Assembly: GCA_020025195.1 (NCBI GenBank)
Contig: JAHHSN010000005.1
Span: 1-64,000 of the forward strand
Reading direction: 5' to 3'
Origin: Angelakisella sp.
Lineage (GTDB): Bacteria; Bacillota; Clostridia; Oscillospirales; Ruminococcaceae
DNA: 64,000 bases
The notes below the pieces were generated by a model. It made no database searches, was not told the DNA's origin, and worked only from the letters and a program-made list of their open reading frames with translations. Each line of letters begins with the position of its first letter. The stretch's first letter is position 1. Below, in pieces: positions 1-7,816 of this stretch. The position numbers and the translations under genes are program-made.

Positions 1-63
1 GCCGCAGAGGGGGCAGCGGGTCTCGCTGTCTCCAAGTTCCACACCGCATTTAACACAGTACAT
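1..63 (-). CDS. Zinc-ribbon protein, N-terminal fragment (DUF6320-like)
   Basis: Only the first 21 codons lie in the window. The minus-strand ATG is at 61-63, and the peptide begins MYCVKCGVELG and carries a second CPLC pair, so it has a CxxC...CxxC zinc ribbon at the extreme N-terminus. An AAAGGAG ribosome binding site (about 75-82) precedes it, and it starts 36 bases after the lipase-acyltransferase gene on the same strand, so the two are probably co-transcribed. From memory, zinc-ribbon membrane proteins of the DUF6320 type sit next to such hydrolase/acyltransferase genes in Clostridia. The family name is an inference because the rest of the protein is missing. Confidence 0.6.
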   Translation of the reverse strand, partial: MYCVKCGVELGDSETRCPLCG

Positions 64-99
64 GAGTCAGGAAGCTCCTTTCTTTGGAAAGAAAAAATG

Positions 100-2259
100 T
101 CAGCAGCCGTTGCTTTCCGCCTTGACGGAAAGTCCAAGTTCCCGGAGTACCTTGTAGAAGGCAAGCTCCAGCTCCGGTTCCACGCTGTTGCGGATCAGAT
201 TGATGACGAGGGTATCGCCGTAGGAGATGACACCGCAATTATGCGGCGCCTTTGCCTGCACGCCGATGACAAAGTCCATGCGCGTGAGATAGGGTTTCAT
301 GGCCTCGGGCAGCTCCACCCGCCCGAGGTTGGAAAGGCAGAGGCAGGCCTTTCGCTCCCCCACCATATTAAAGGCTGCCTTCATGGCGATGTTTTTGATG
401 AAGAGCGGCATGATCTTGAGAAGAGGAGACCGCTCGCTTTTTACATTGGTCGCAATCTTGGCGCTCATCTGCTTGGCGGTGACCTCCAGACCCATCCGGT
501 GCTTTACCACCCCGCAGATCTCGGAGAAGGTGTATTCGCCGAGCCGGGGGTCGATCTCCGGAATGAAAAAGAGGGCGAAATTCCGGAGGGTCCGGCTGGG
601 GAAAAGCTGCCGCAGATTGACCGGCACCAGCACCTTGACGGGCTTTCTCCGCTTTCGGTGGGGAACCTTCTCCCGCTGCAGGGCAAGGATCGCCTTCATC
701 ATGGCGGCGGTGAGGAATTCCGTCACGGTGACGCCGTATTTCCGTGCGGTCTTTTTGACCGACTCCGCCGAAAGGAGAAGGCTGGTGAGGTGGCAGAAGC
801 CGTCCTTCTCCGGTGTGCCGGAGAGATGGTAGGCGGTGGTGTCCTTCCGTCCCGCGCTCACATTGCCGGCGTATTTTAGGAAGCTGTCCTCCAGCTCGTC
901 TTCACTCGGTTCCTCCAGCCGTCCCAGAACGCCTTTTTCGGCATGAATGACAGGACCGTATTTCTGAGAAAGGTACTCCGCCAGCAGCGTTTTGAGGAAA
1001 ATGAGTCCGCCGGTGCCATCGGTCAGCGCGTGGAAGAACTCCACCGCGATCCGGTTTTTATAAATGAGAACACGGAAGGCGCACTTTCGGATATCGTCAA
1101 ACGGCATATGCACCAGAGGATAGCTCTTTTCGTCCATGATCTCCGGGGCTTTCGGGATCTGCTCCAGGTAGTACCAGAACGTCCCGCGCCGGAGCCGCAC
1201 CGCGATGGAGGGAAAGCGCCGTACCGTCACATCCAGTGCGGTCTGAAGGATCGACCGGTCGACCTCCTCGGTCAGTGTGGCCGAGACCCGGAAGACGTTG
1301 CTCCAGTCCCGGCGCTTTGCCGCGGGGTAAATCTTGGCGGCGTTATCCAGCTTCATCCAGCGGAGCTTTCGTTCCGGAGACATCACCTGACTTAAAAACT
1401 TGTTGATGCGGGTAAAGTCCTCTTTGTTTTCGTTAAGGTCATAGAGCACATACGCGTGCCAGCGCTCCGGCGCCACAAAGAGCTTGCTGCGGCAGCCGCT
1501 TTTTAAGAGCCGCTCGTGAAGCCCGCGGGCGTCATCCAGCATGATCTCATCCCCGCCCACAAAGAGAAGGGAGGGCGGGAGCTTCGTAAGATTGCCAAAG
1601 AGGGGCGAGACCAGAGGATCACGCCGATTTTCGGCGTAGCAGCTGGCATAAAAGGCGAGCAGCTCCTCGGTCATGGAGGGATCGACCTCCCGGTTTTTCT
1701 CATATGAATTTCCGGAGGCGGTGAGATCGGTCCAGGGAGAAATGCCGATGAGTCCGCAGGGAAGCGGCATCTCCAGCTCCTTCAGCCTTAGGCAGAGGGC
1801 ATAGATGAGCCCGCCGCCCGCGCTTTCGCCGCAGAGGGTGATCTGCCGCCCGGAAAAGCCTTTTCCCAGAAGATAGCGGTAGCTTTCCAGAGCGTCCTCC
1901 AGAGCGGCGGGATAAGGGTGCTCCGGCGCCAGCCGGTAGGCGGGACAAAAAACCCGCACCCCGCATTCATCCGCGAGGGTCGCCCCGAAGCCCTTGGCAT
2001 ATTCCAGATCGCCGCAGGTGTAGCCGCCTCCGTGGAGATAGAGGATGACCCCCTGCCGGCGTTCATCCTTGGGGATGATCCAAGCCCCCTCAAAGCGCTC
2101 AAAATCACGCTCTTTCACGATGACATCCTTGCGGTGGATGGCCGCCATCAGCTCCCCCAGCTTGTCCTGACCCTTGCGGGTGGTTTCAAGGGAAGCATTG
2201 GCCACAAAGGGCCTGAAAAAATTCAGTTGGGAACGGATCAGCTTGGCGGGCAGCCCCAT
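100..2259 (-). CDS. HSL-type alpha/beta hydrolase fused to an acyltransferase-like (HxxxDG) domain
   Basis: The protein has 719 residues from the ATG at 2259. That start is chosen over an upstream one because GAAAGGAAA lies just before it. Residues 1-295 are a hormone-sensitive-lipase-type hydrolase: oxyanion-hole HGGGY at 76, GESAGGG with the nucleophile Ser near 146, Asp near 237 and His near 268. Residues about 300-719 resemble alcohol acetyltransferase/condensation-fold proteins and contain HALTDG (His 410, Asp 414), the HxxxDG active-site pattern. The fusion suggests that ester hydrolysis and acyl transfer act on one hydrophobic substrate, possibly a lipid or wax-like ester; the substrate is unknown. 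The next gene on the strand encodes a zinc-ribbon protein. Confidence 0.85.
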   Translation of the reverse strand: MGLPAKLIRSQLNFFRPFVANASLETTRKGQDKLGELMAAIHRKDVIVKERDFERFEGAWIIPKDERRQGVILYLHGGGYTCGDLEYAKGFGATLADECGVRVFCPAYRLAPEHPYPAALEDALESYRYLLGKGFSGRQITLCGESAGGGLIYALCLRLKELEMPLPCGLIGISPWTDLTASGNSYEKNREVDPSMTEELLAFYASCYAENRRDPLVSPLFGNLTKLPPSLLFVGGDEIMLDDARGLHERLLKSGCRSKLFVAPERWHAYVLYDLNENKEDFTRINKFLSQVMSPERKLRWMKLDNAAKIYPAAKRRDWSNVFRVSATLTEEVDRSILQTALDVTVRRFPSIAVRLRRGTFWYYLEQIPKAPEIMDEKSYPLVHMPFDDIRKCAFRVLIYKNRIAVEFFHALTDGTGGLIFLKTLLAEYLSQKYGPVIHAEKGVLGRLEEPSEDELEDSFLKYAGNVSAGRKDTTAYHLSGTPEKDGFCHLTSLLLSAESVKKTARKYGVTVTEFLTAAMMKAILALQREKVPHRKRRKPVKVLVPVNLRQLFPSRTLRNFALFFIPEIDPRLGEYTFSEICGVVKHRMGLEVTAKQMSAKIATNVKSERSPLLKIMPLFIKNIAMKAAFNMVGERKACLCLSNLGRVELPEAMKPYLTRMDFVIGVQAKAPHNCGVISYGDTLVINLIRNSVEPELELAFYKVLRELGLSVKAESNGC

Positions 2260-2339
2260 AAGAGTCAGTTTCCTTTCGCAAAAAGTAACAAAAAGCCTGG
2301 CGCCGGGCAATCGGCTCAGGAATTCTTTGGTATCCTATT

Positions 2340-2368
2340 ATTTTATCATGCACCACAGTTTTAGTAAA
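2340..2368 (-). promoter_or_regulatory. Possible promoter of the lipase-acyltransferase gene
   Basis: On the minus strand TTTACT and TAAAAT are separated by 17 bases, about 80 bases upstream of the start codon. The match is moderate. Confidence 0.4.
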
Positions 2369-2436
2369 GAAGTTCTGCTCCCCGGGGGCCTTTATACAGG
2401 AGCGGCTATTTGTTTAATGAATTTCGAGCCGGAACA

Positions 2437-2445
2437 TGTTATAAT
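2437..2445 (+). promoter_or_regulatory. Possible extended -10 promoter for the anchored hydrolase
   Basis: TGTTATAAT is an extended -10 element 33 bases before the start codon at 2479. No good -35 is visible at the right distance. Confidence 0.4.
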
Positions 2446-2478
2446 CTGGTCAGAAATCAGAGATAGCAGGAGGATATT

Positions 2479-3408
2479 ATGCGCTGGTACTGGACTTTGC
2501 TGCTCGTTTTTCTGGCACTTTTTCTTTTGGCCGCCTTTCTCATGGGGCGAAAGCTCTTTCAGATGACCCTCTGCCGCAGAAAAAGCGGCAAGCTCAAGGC
2601 CAAGGGCTCTGTCAGCTTTAAAGCCATTACCACCGTGGAAGAGGAAGATGCCGCATGGTTTCGGGAAAACGGCGAGGAGAGGGAGCTTACCGCCCGGGAC
2701 GGGACCCGTCTCTTTGCCACCCGGGTGATCCACCCGGAGGGGGGAGACCGCTGGGTGCTGGTCATCCACGGCTTCCGCGGGAACCGCTGGGAGATGGCGG
2801 GCGCCGCCAGAAAGTTCTATGAGATGGGCTTTCATGTGCTGACGCCGGATCTCCGCGCCCACGGAAAAAGCGAGGGCGACTACATCGGCATGGGCTGGCC
2901 CGAGCACTTTGATATGGTGGAATGGATCGCTGCGCTTCGGGAGGAAAACCCTGCCGCGCGGGTGGCCCTTTTCGGCATCTCCATGGGGGCCGCCACCGCT
3001 ATGATGACGGCGGGAGAAAATCCCGAGGGCGCTGCGGCACTCATTGAGGACTGCGGTTACAGCAGCGTGCGGGAGGAATTTACCTACCAGCTGAAGGAGC
3101 TGTTCCATCTGCCGCCTTTCCCGCTCCTCCCGGCGGCCAGCCTTATTTCCCGCATCAAGGCGGGGTATTTCTTCGGAACCGTCAGCCCCAAAAGGGCGGT
3201 CATGGCCCAAAAGCTCCCCGCCCTCTTTATCCACGGTACCGCGGATGCATTCATCCCCTGCCGGATGGCAGAGGAGCTTTATGCGACCGCGGGAGAGCCC
3301 AGGCAGCTGGAGCTTTTTGAGGGGGCGCGCCATGTGGAAAGCGCCGCCAGAGAGCCGGAGCGTTACTGGCGGGTGGTAGAGGAATTCCTCTGTAAGTATA
3401 TGCCTTAA
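2479..3408 (+). CDS. Membrane-anchored alpha/beta hydrolase
   Basis: The protein has 309 residues and an N-terminal hydrophobic segment (about 4-23) that should anchor it in the membrane. The hydrolase fold begins near residue 90: an HGF oxyanion motif at 97, the nucleophile elbow GISMG with Ser 168, an acidic residue in FIHGTADAF near 250 and a catalytic His in GARHVES near 289. It resembles the serine aminopeptidase S33/YqkD-type hydrolases found in Firmicutes. A ribosome binding site AGGAGG lies just upstream of ATG 2479. It is divergent from the lipase-acyltransferase gene and ends at a shared terminator with vanZ. The substrate cannot be deduced. Confidence 0.85.
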   Translation: MRWYWTLLLVFLALFLLAAFLMGRKLFQMTLCRRKSGKLKAKGSVSFKAITTVEEEDAAWFRENGEERELTARDGTRLFATRVIHPEGGDRWVLVIHGFRGNRWEMAGAARKFYEMGFHVLTPDLRAHGKSEGDYIGMGWPEHFDMVEWIAALREENPAARVALFGISMGAATAMMTAGENPEGAAALIEDCGYSSVREEFTYQLKELFHLPPFPLLPAASLISRIKAGYFFGTVSPKRAVMAQKLPALFIHGTADAFIPCRMAEELYATAGEPRQLELFEGARHVESAAREPERYWRVVEEFLCKYMP

Positions 3409-3416
3409 AAAGGAAG

Positions 3417-3463
3417 AAAAACCGCTTCTCATCCCCGAGACTCCGGGAGAGAGCGGTTTTTTT
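3417..3463. terminator. Bidirectional terminator between the hydrolase gene and vanZ
   Basis: An AACCGCT...AGCGGTT stem is flanked by an A-run on one side and a T-run on the other, so it can serve both converging genes. Confidence 0.75.
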
Positions 3464-3998
3464 ATGTCCTTTTTCGGTCCAGCGCCCGGGTGAGGCGCCT
3501 GGTGAGCGGAAGGAGGATAAGATAGAGGAGATAGCCCAGAAATCCGCCCAGGGTATTGGTGATGAGGTCGGTCACGTCGGAGGTGCGATTGGCGCCGTGG
3601 AGAAGCGGCTGCAAAAGCTCAATGGAAAGGCTGAGGAGAAAGGAAGAGAACACCGTCCCGAAGAATCTCCGCCGGGTGACGAGCGGCAGCAGCACCCCAA
3701 AGGGAATGAGCATCAGGACGTTGCAGAAAAGCTCCTGCTCGGCATAGCGCCGTCCCATTTTGTAGTCGAGAAAGGGAATAAGATTCATGCCGTTATAGGG
3801 GTGCTTTCCCACCTGCGGGAGCATCTTCAGAATGGGCATCAGCGTGAAAAGGAGAACGCAAGCGAAATAAAGATAGAGGAGAGAACGGTAAAAATAAGCG
3901 CTTGTCCCCAGCCGCCTCCAACGCTTTCGGAAGCAGAAAAAGTAGAGAACAAAGAGCAGGAGCAGGTCCGGCAGAATGAGGGAAAACTTTGGAAGCAT
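3462..3998 (-). CDS. VanZ-like family membrane protein
   Basis: This 178-residue protein has about five hydrophobic segments. It carries VanZ-like features: an early FTLMPI segment, NLIPF near residue 74, NVLMLIPFG near 95, and the late polar stretch with SDVTDLITNTLGG near 140-152. VanZ-like proteins are membrane proteins of poorly known function, linked in some bacteria to low-level teicoplanin resistance. AAAGGAGG lies 12 bases before the ATG at 3998. No glycopeptide resistance genes are nearby, so a resistance role is not implied. Confidence 0.85.
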   Translation of the reverse strand: MLPKFSLILPDLLLLFVLYFFCFRKRWRRLGTSAYFYRSLLYLYFACVLLFTLMPILKMLPQVGKHPYNGMNLIPFLDYKMGRRYAEQELFCNVLMLIPFGVLLPLVTRRRFFGTVFSSFLLSLSIELLQPLLHGANRTSDVTDLITNTLGGFLGYLLYLILLPLTRRLTRALDRKRT

Positions 3999-4296
3999 CG
4001 GGAAGCGGGACCTCCTTTCTTGTCAGATGCTTTTTATTATACCATAAGAACCCCCATAAAACACCCCGCAATTTGTATAGAATGAAAAAGCCGGCGGACC
4101 GAAAAGAAAAGAGACTGGCCGGGCCCGCAAGGGGGGCGATGAACGCATGGAGAAGAGGACGAGACGGGAAAAGCAGCAATTCTATTTTTCCGGCCGATGT
4201 CCGGAAATACAGGATACATCCAGCCCAAAGCAAGAAATCATTTAAGAAAATGATCGGTCATATAATATATAACACTAGATTACATGCGTTTGTTTA
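3999..4296. other. Intergenic stretch without a convincing gene
   Basis: Between vanZ and degV there is about 395 bases. An open frame at 3989-4303 has no good ribosome binding site and a low-complexity, basic translation, so I do not call it. The only clear element is the degV promoter at the right end. Confidence 0.5.
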
Positions 4297-4325
4297 TTGC
4301 TAAAAATTTCCCCATAGTGTATAAT
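4297..4325 (+). promoter_or_regulatory. degV promoter
   Basis: TTGCTA, a 17-base spacer and TATAAT, 68 bases before the degV start codon. Confidence 0.75.
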
Positions 4326-4393
4326 AAGGCCGTACAGTCAAACCCGCGCGGCGGCTTTTTGAGCAAACAATTCATTTGGGAGGATGTTTACTT

Positions 4394-5281
4394 ATGGCGA
4401 ATTATGTCATCACCTGCTGTTCTACGGCGGACCTCACGCATGAGCATTTCACCGAAAGAGAGATTCATTATATTTGCTTCCATTATTCGCTGGATGGAAA
4501 ATATTATGCGGATGACCTCGGCCGTTCCGTTCCGTTTGATCAGTTCTACAAGGCAATGGCGGACGGTGCGGAGACCAAGACCGCGCAGGTCAATGTGGAG
4601 GAATTCCTTGAGTTCTGGACCCCTTTTCTGGAGGCGGGCAAGGACATCATCCATGTGAGCCTTTCCTCCGGCCTTTCCGGCGTTTTTAACTCCGCCAATA
4701 TCGCGAAAGCCGATCTGGAGGAGAAATTCCCCGGCCGCAAGATTCTGGTCATTGATTCCCTCGGCGCATCCTCCGGCTACGGCCTTATCATGGATAAGAT
4801 GGCAGACCTCAGAGATTCCGGCATGGAGATGGAGGAAATCTATCACTGGGTCGAGGCGAATAAGCTGCGTCTCCACCATTGGTTTTTCTCCACCGACCTC
4901 ACCTTCTATGTGAAGGGCGGGCGTATTTCCAAGGCGGCGGGCTGGTTCGGCACCGCGCTTAAGATCTGCCCCCTGCTCAATATGGATAACCTCGGGCGGC
5001 TCATCCCGCGTCAGAAGATCCGCGGCAAGGCGGCGGTCATCGAAGAGATCGTCAAAAAGATGGAGAAGCACGCCGAGAACGGCCGCGATTACAGCGGTAA
5101 GTGCTACATTTCCAATTCCGGCTGCTATGAGGACGCCCGTGCCGTTGCGGATCTGGTGGAAGCCCGCTTTCCCAAGCTAAACGGCAAGGTCGAGATCAAC
5201 TCCGTCGGCACCACCATCGGCAGCCATACCGGCCCCGGCACCGTCGCCCTCTTTTTCTGGGGTGATCTCCGCGAGAACTGA
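4394..5281 (+). CDS. DegV family fatty-acid-binding protein
   Basis: The protein has 295 residues from ATG 4394. This start is chosen over the one at 4376 because GGGAGG (4378-4383) lies ten bases upstream of it. Family features include an N-terminal strand ending in a polar loop (CSTADL), LSSGLSGVFNSA near 95-105 for ligand binding, the conserved IDSLGASSGYG segment near 121, and VKGGRISKAAGW near 174. DegV proteins bind a fatty acid and some act as FakB partners of the fatty acid kinase FakA. No fakA is in the window, so the partner would lie elsewhere. It has its own promoter and terminator. Confidence 0.9.
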   Translation: MANYVITCCSTADLTHEHFTEREIHYICFHYSLDGKYYADDLGRSVPFDQFYKAMADGAETKTAQVNVEEFLEFWTPFLEAGKDIIHVSLSSGLSGVFNSANIAKADLEEKFPGRKILVIDSLGASSGYGLIMDKMADLRDSGMEMEEIYHWVEANKLRLHHWFFSTDLTFYVKGGRISKAAGWFGTALKICPLLNMDNLGRLIPRQKIRGKAAVIEEIVKKMEKHAENGRDYSGKCYISNSGCYEDARAVADLVEARFPKLNGKVEINSVGTTIGSHTGPGTVALFFWGDLREN

Positions 5282-5306
5282 TCCCATTTTGCAGGATAAA
5301 ATCAGA

Positions 5307-5336
5307 AGGGCGTCCCAAGGGGACGTCCTTTTTCCT
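5307..5336 (+). terminator. degV terminator
   Basis: A nine-pair stem AGGGCGTCC/GGACGTCCT with one G-U pair is followed by TTTTTCC. Confidence 0.7.
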
Positions 5337-5347
5337 TTGTCGGTCCT

Positions 5348-5361
5348 TCCTGTATACAGGA
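5348..5361. repeat. Perfect 14-base palindrome upstream of the PRC-barrel gene
   Basis: TCCTGTATACAGGA reads the same on both strands and sits 53 bases before the next gene. It could be an operator; no regulator can be assigned. Confidence 0.5.
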
Positions 5362-5413
5362 TCAGCCCTCCCGCATAGGATGGGATGAACCATGCCGAAA
5401 GGAGGGAACCCCT

Positions 5414-5701
5414 ATGAAGTGCAGAGTGATGGATCTGCGCCGCAAGGAAGTGATCAATATCAATGACGGCGCCTGTCTCGGCACGGTTTCAGACGTGGAG
5501 TTTGAGACCAGTACGGCGATCATTGATACGCTTATCATCTACGGAAGGCCCAAGTGCTTCGGGCTTTTCGGCCGGGAACCGGATACCCTCATTGACTGGC
5601 GGCAGATCCGGTGCATCGGGGAGGATACCGTTCTGGTGGAGAATGTTTCGCATTGTCCTCCCCGCAGAAGAACGCCTTTTTGGGAAAACAACCAGCGTTA
5701 A
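5414..5701 (+). CDS. YlmC/YmxH family PRC-barrel sporulation-type protein
   Basis: This small protein of 95 residues is almost entirely one PRC-barrel domain: MKCRVMDLRRKEVIN at the start, a GTVSDVEFE strand, then a hydrophobic strand (IDTLIIYGR) and a closing IGEDTVLVE strand. Proteins of this size are the YlmC/YmxH family of spore-forming Firmicutes, whose role is unclear. An AAAGGAGGG ribosome binding site precedes ATG 5414. The presence of this family supports a spore-forming Clostridia host. Confidence 0.85.
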   Translation: MKCRVMDLRRKEVININDGACLGTVSDVEFETSTAIIDTLIIYGRPKCFGLFGREPDTLIDWRQIRCIGEDTVLVENVSHCPPRRRTPFWENNQR

Positions 5702-5753
5702 AGCCCAAATCGGGAAAAACTGCGAAAAAGCGGCGGTTTCGCGGATAAAATGC

Positions 5754-5782
5754 TTGCAATCCGCGGACACTTGTGCTATCAT
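5754..5782 (+). promoter_or_regulatory. rpsB-tsf promoter
   Basis: TTGCAA, 17 bases, TATCAT, with a TGC extended -10. It lies 114 bases before the rpsB start, leaving room for a structured leader. Confidence 0.8.
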
Positions 5783-5789
5783 ATATCGG

Positions 5790-5896
5790 TAAAACGCATA
5801 CGCTGCGATCCTGTGAGCCTCGTGCCCCGTGAGGGGTGGCTCCAATGAGATGACCGGTGTAGAGGTTACAAATAACAAATTTGGAGGAATTTTAAC
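5790..5896 (+). promoter_or_regulatory. rpsB 5' leader, candidate S2 autoregulatory structure
   Basis: The roughly 105-base untranslated leader contains an interrupted hairpin at 5815-5842: GAGCC pairs with GGCTC, and CCCC with GGGG around a GTGA loop. A second weak ACCGG-containing element follows before the GGAGG ribosome binding site. Ribosomal protein operons are commonly controlled by binding of the product to such leaders. That this one binds S2 is inference. Confidence 0.4.
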
Positions 5897-6625
5897 ATGG
5901 CAGTAGTTTCTATGAAGCAGCTCCTGGAAGCCGGTGTGCATTTCGGCCACCAGACCAGACGCTGGAACCCCAAGATGGCGCAGTATATCTTCACCGAGCG
6001 CAATGGTATTTATATCATTGACCTGCAGAAAACCGTGAAGAAGCTGGAAGAGGCCTATGATTTCGTAAGAGATCTGTCCGCAAACGGCGGCAACATCCTC
6101 TTTGTCGGCACCAAGAAGCAGGCGGGTGATTCCATCCGCGAGGAAGCCGAGCGCGCCGAGGCTTATTATGTCAATGCCCGTTGGCTGGGCGGTATGCTCA
6201 CCAACTTCACCACCATCCGCAACCGCATCCGTCGTCTGGAGCAGCTGCGCAAGATGGAAGAGGACGGCACCTTTGAGCGTCTGCCCAAGAAGGAAGTCGT
6301 CAAGCTTGGTCTGGAGATCGAGAAGCTGGAGAAGTATCTCGGCGGTATCAAGACCATGAAGAAGCTTCCCTCCGCGATGTTCGTCGTGGACCCCCGCAAG
6401 GAGAAAATCGCTGTTGCTGAGGCTCACAAGCTGGGCATCCCCGTTATCGCGATCGTTGATACCAACTGCGATCCCGATGAGATCGACTATGTCATCCCCG
6501 GCAACGACGACGCCATCCGCGCCGTTAAGCTCATCTCCTCCGCGATGGCGGACGCCATCCTGGAAGGCCGTCAGGGCGTGACCAATCAGCAGGAAGCTCC
6601 CGCTCCTGAAGCGAAAGCCGAGTAA
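5897..6625 (+). CDS. rpsB: 30S ribosomal protein S2
   Basis: The 242-residue product is unmistakable S2: MKQLLEAGVHFGHQTRRWNPKM at the N-terminus, the coiled-coil hairpin region with LTNFTTIRNRI near residue 100-111, and FVVDPRKEKIAVAEA followed by GIPVIAIVDTNCDP near 160-190. S2 is one of the last proteins to join the 30S subunit. A strong GGAGG ribosome binding site lies before ATG 5897. The gene is followed by tsf after an attenuator, the standard rpsB-tsf arrangement. The last 20 residues are an Ala/Glu/Pro-rich tail. Confidence 0.99.
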   Translation: MAVVSMKQLLEAGVHFGHQTRRWNPKMAQYIFTERNGIYIIDLQKTVKKLEEAYDFVRDLSANGGNILFVGTKKQAGDSIREEAERAEAYYVNARWLGGMLTNFTTIRNRIRRLEQLRKMEEDGTFERLPKKEVVKLGLEIEKLEKYLGGIKTMKKLPSAMFVVDPRKEKIAVAEAHKLGIPVIAIVDTNCDPDEIDYVIPGNDDAIRAVKLISSAMADAILEGRQGVTNQQEAPAPEAKAE

Positions 6626-6635
6626 GATATGATCC

Positions 6636-6668
6636 AAAAGCCCGAAACCAAGTATTTCGGGCTTTTCT
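6636..6668 (+). terminator. Terminator or attenuator between rpsB and tsf
   Basis: AAGCCCGAAA pairs with TTTCGGGCTT and is followed by a T-rich tract. Partial termination here would give more S2 than EF-Ts transcript, as is known for rpsB-tsf operons in other bacteria. Confidence 0.75.
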
Positions 6669-6719
6669 TCGGTAAAGGAAAACTTCATTAAATGAATTAA
6701 GATATAGGAGGATACTCAA

Positions 6720-7640
6720 ATGGCATTTACTGCAAAAGACGTAAAAGAACTGCGTGAAAAGACCGGCTGCGGAATGATGGACTGCAAAAAAGCGCTGACC
6801 TCTTCCGACGGTGATATGGAAAAAGCGATCGAGTTCCTGCGTGAGAAGGGCCTCGCTGCCGCTGCGAAGAAGTCCAGCCGTATCGCGGCTGAGGGCGTTG
6901 TCTGCACCATCGTTGACCCCGAGAAGAAGGTCGGCGCGATGATCGAAGTCAACTCCGAGACCGACTTTGTCGGCAAGAACGCTGATTTTATTGCCTTTGT
7001 TGAGGCTTGCGCCAAGACCGTCATTGAGAACAACCCCAAGGATGTCGAGGCCCTGCTTGCCTGCACCATCGCCGGCGGCACCGATACCGTTGACGCCGCT
7101 CTCAAGGACAAGGTTCTCACCATCGGCGAGAACCTGCAGATCCGTCGTTTTGTCCGCTATGAGGGCAACCTCGTCAGCTACACCCACGGCGGCGGCCGCA
7201 TCGGCGTTCTGGTTCGCTTTGATACCGACTGCGACTACACCGAGGACTTTGTGACCTTCGGTAAGGACGTTGCCATGCAGATCGCTGCTATCAACCCCGC
7301 CTATCTCTGCCCCGAGGCCGTTCCCGCTGACGTTGTGGAGAAGGAGAAGGAGATTGTTCTCGCTCAGATCGAAAACGATCCCAAGATGGCGAGCAAGCCC
7401 GACCAGGTCAAGGAGAAGATGGTCACCGGTCGTATCAACAAGTACTATAAGGAAGCCTGCCTGCTCTGCCAGCCCTTCGTAAAGGACGCCGGCATGGACG
7501 TTGCGGGTTATGTGGCGGAGACCGCCAAGAAGCTGGGCGGCTCCATCCAGATTGCCGAGTATGCCCGCTTTGAAAAGGGCGAGGGTATCGAGAAGCGTGA
7601 GGATGACTTCGCTTCCGAAGTTGCCGGCATGATCAAATAA
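6720..7640 (+). CDS. tsf: Translation elongation factor Ts
   Basis: The 306-residue protein starts with the UBA-like N-terminal domain (TAKDVKELREKTGCGMMDCKKAL), which contacts EF-Tu, followed by the TDFVGKN motif near residue 80 that inserts into EF-Tu to release GDP. The dimerisation core follows (MQIAAINPAYL near 184-194). EF-Ts recycles EF-Tu in the cytoplasm. ATAGGAGG lies before ATG 6720. The gene is downstream of rpsB and ends at a strong terminator. Length is typical. Confidence 0.99.
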   Translation: MAFTAKDVKELREKTGCGMMDCKKALTSSDGDMEKAIEFLREKGLAAAAKKSSRIAAEGVVCTIVDPEKKVGAMIEVNSETDFVGKNADFIAFVEACAKTVIENNPKDVEALLACTIAGGTDTVDAALKDKVLTIGENLQIRRFVRYEGNLVSYTHGGGRIGVLVRFDTDCDYTEDFVTFGKDVAMQIAAINPAYLCPEAVPADVVEKEKEIVLAQIENDPKMASKPDQVKEKMVTGRINKYYKEACLLCQPFVKDAGMDVAGYVAETAKKLGGSIQIAEYARFEKGEGIEKREDDFASEVAGMIK

Positions 7641-7661
7641 TTTCTGCTTTTCGCTTATAAA

Positions 7662-7697
7662 AGACGGATCCCGGAGTTTTTCGGGATCCGCTTTTTT
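7662..7697 (+). terminator. tsf terminator
   Basis: A CGGATCCCG...CGGGATCCG stem with a T6 run follows tsf. Confidence 0.85.
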
Positions 7698-7754
7698 ATG
7701 GGAAATTAAGGCCGGGCCGCGGCGCTTAAATTTGGAGGCTTTTCCCGATCACGG

Positions 7755-7783
7755 TTGTTTTTCGGCGGAAAATAGTCTATAAT
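7755..7783 (+). promoter_or_regulatory. Promoter of the anchored hypothetical gene and probably pncB-udp
   Basis: TTGTTT, 17 bases, TATAAT, 33 bases before the start codon at 7817. Confidence 0.75.
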
Positions 7784-7816
7784 ATGAGTTAAATTCCGGC
7801 ACTGGGAGGTATGTGG

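Noticed and set aside
3989..4303. Plus-strand frame in the vanZ-degV gap
   Set aside because: Basic, low-complexity translation, no ribosome site, and it overlaps the start of vanZ.
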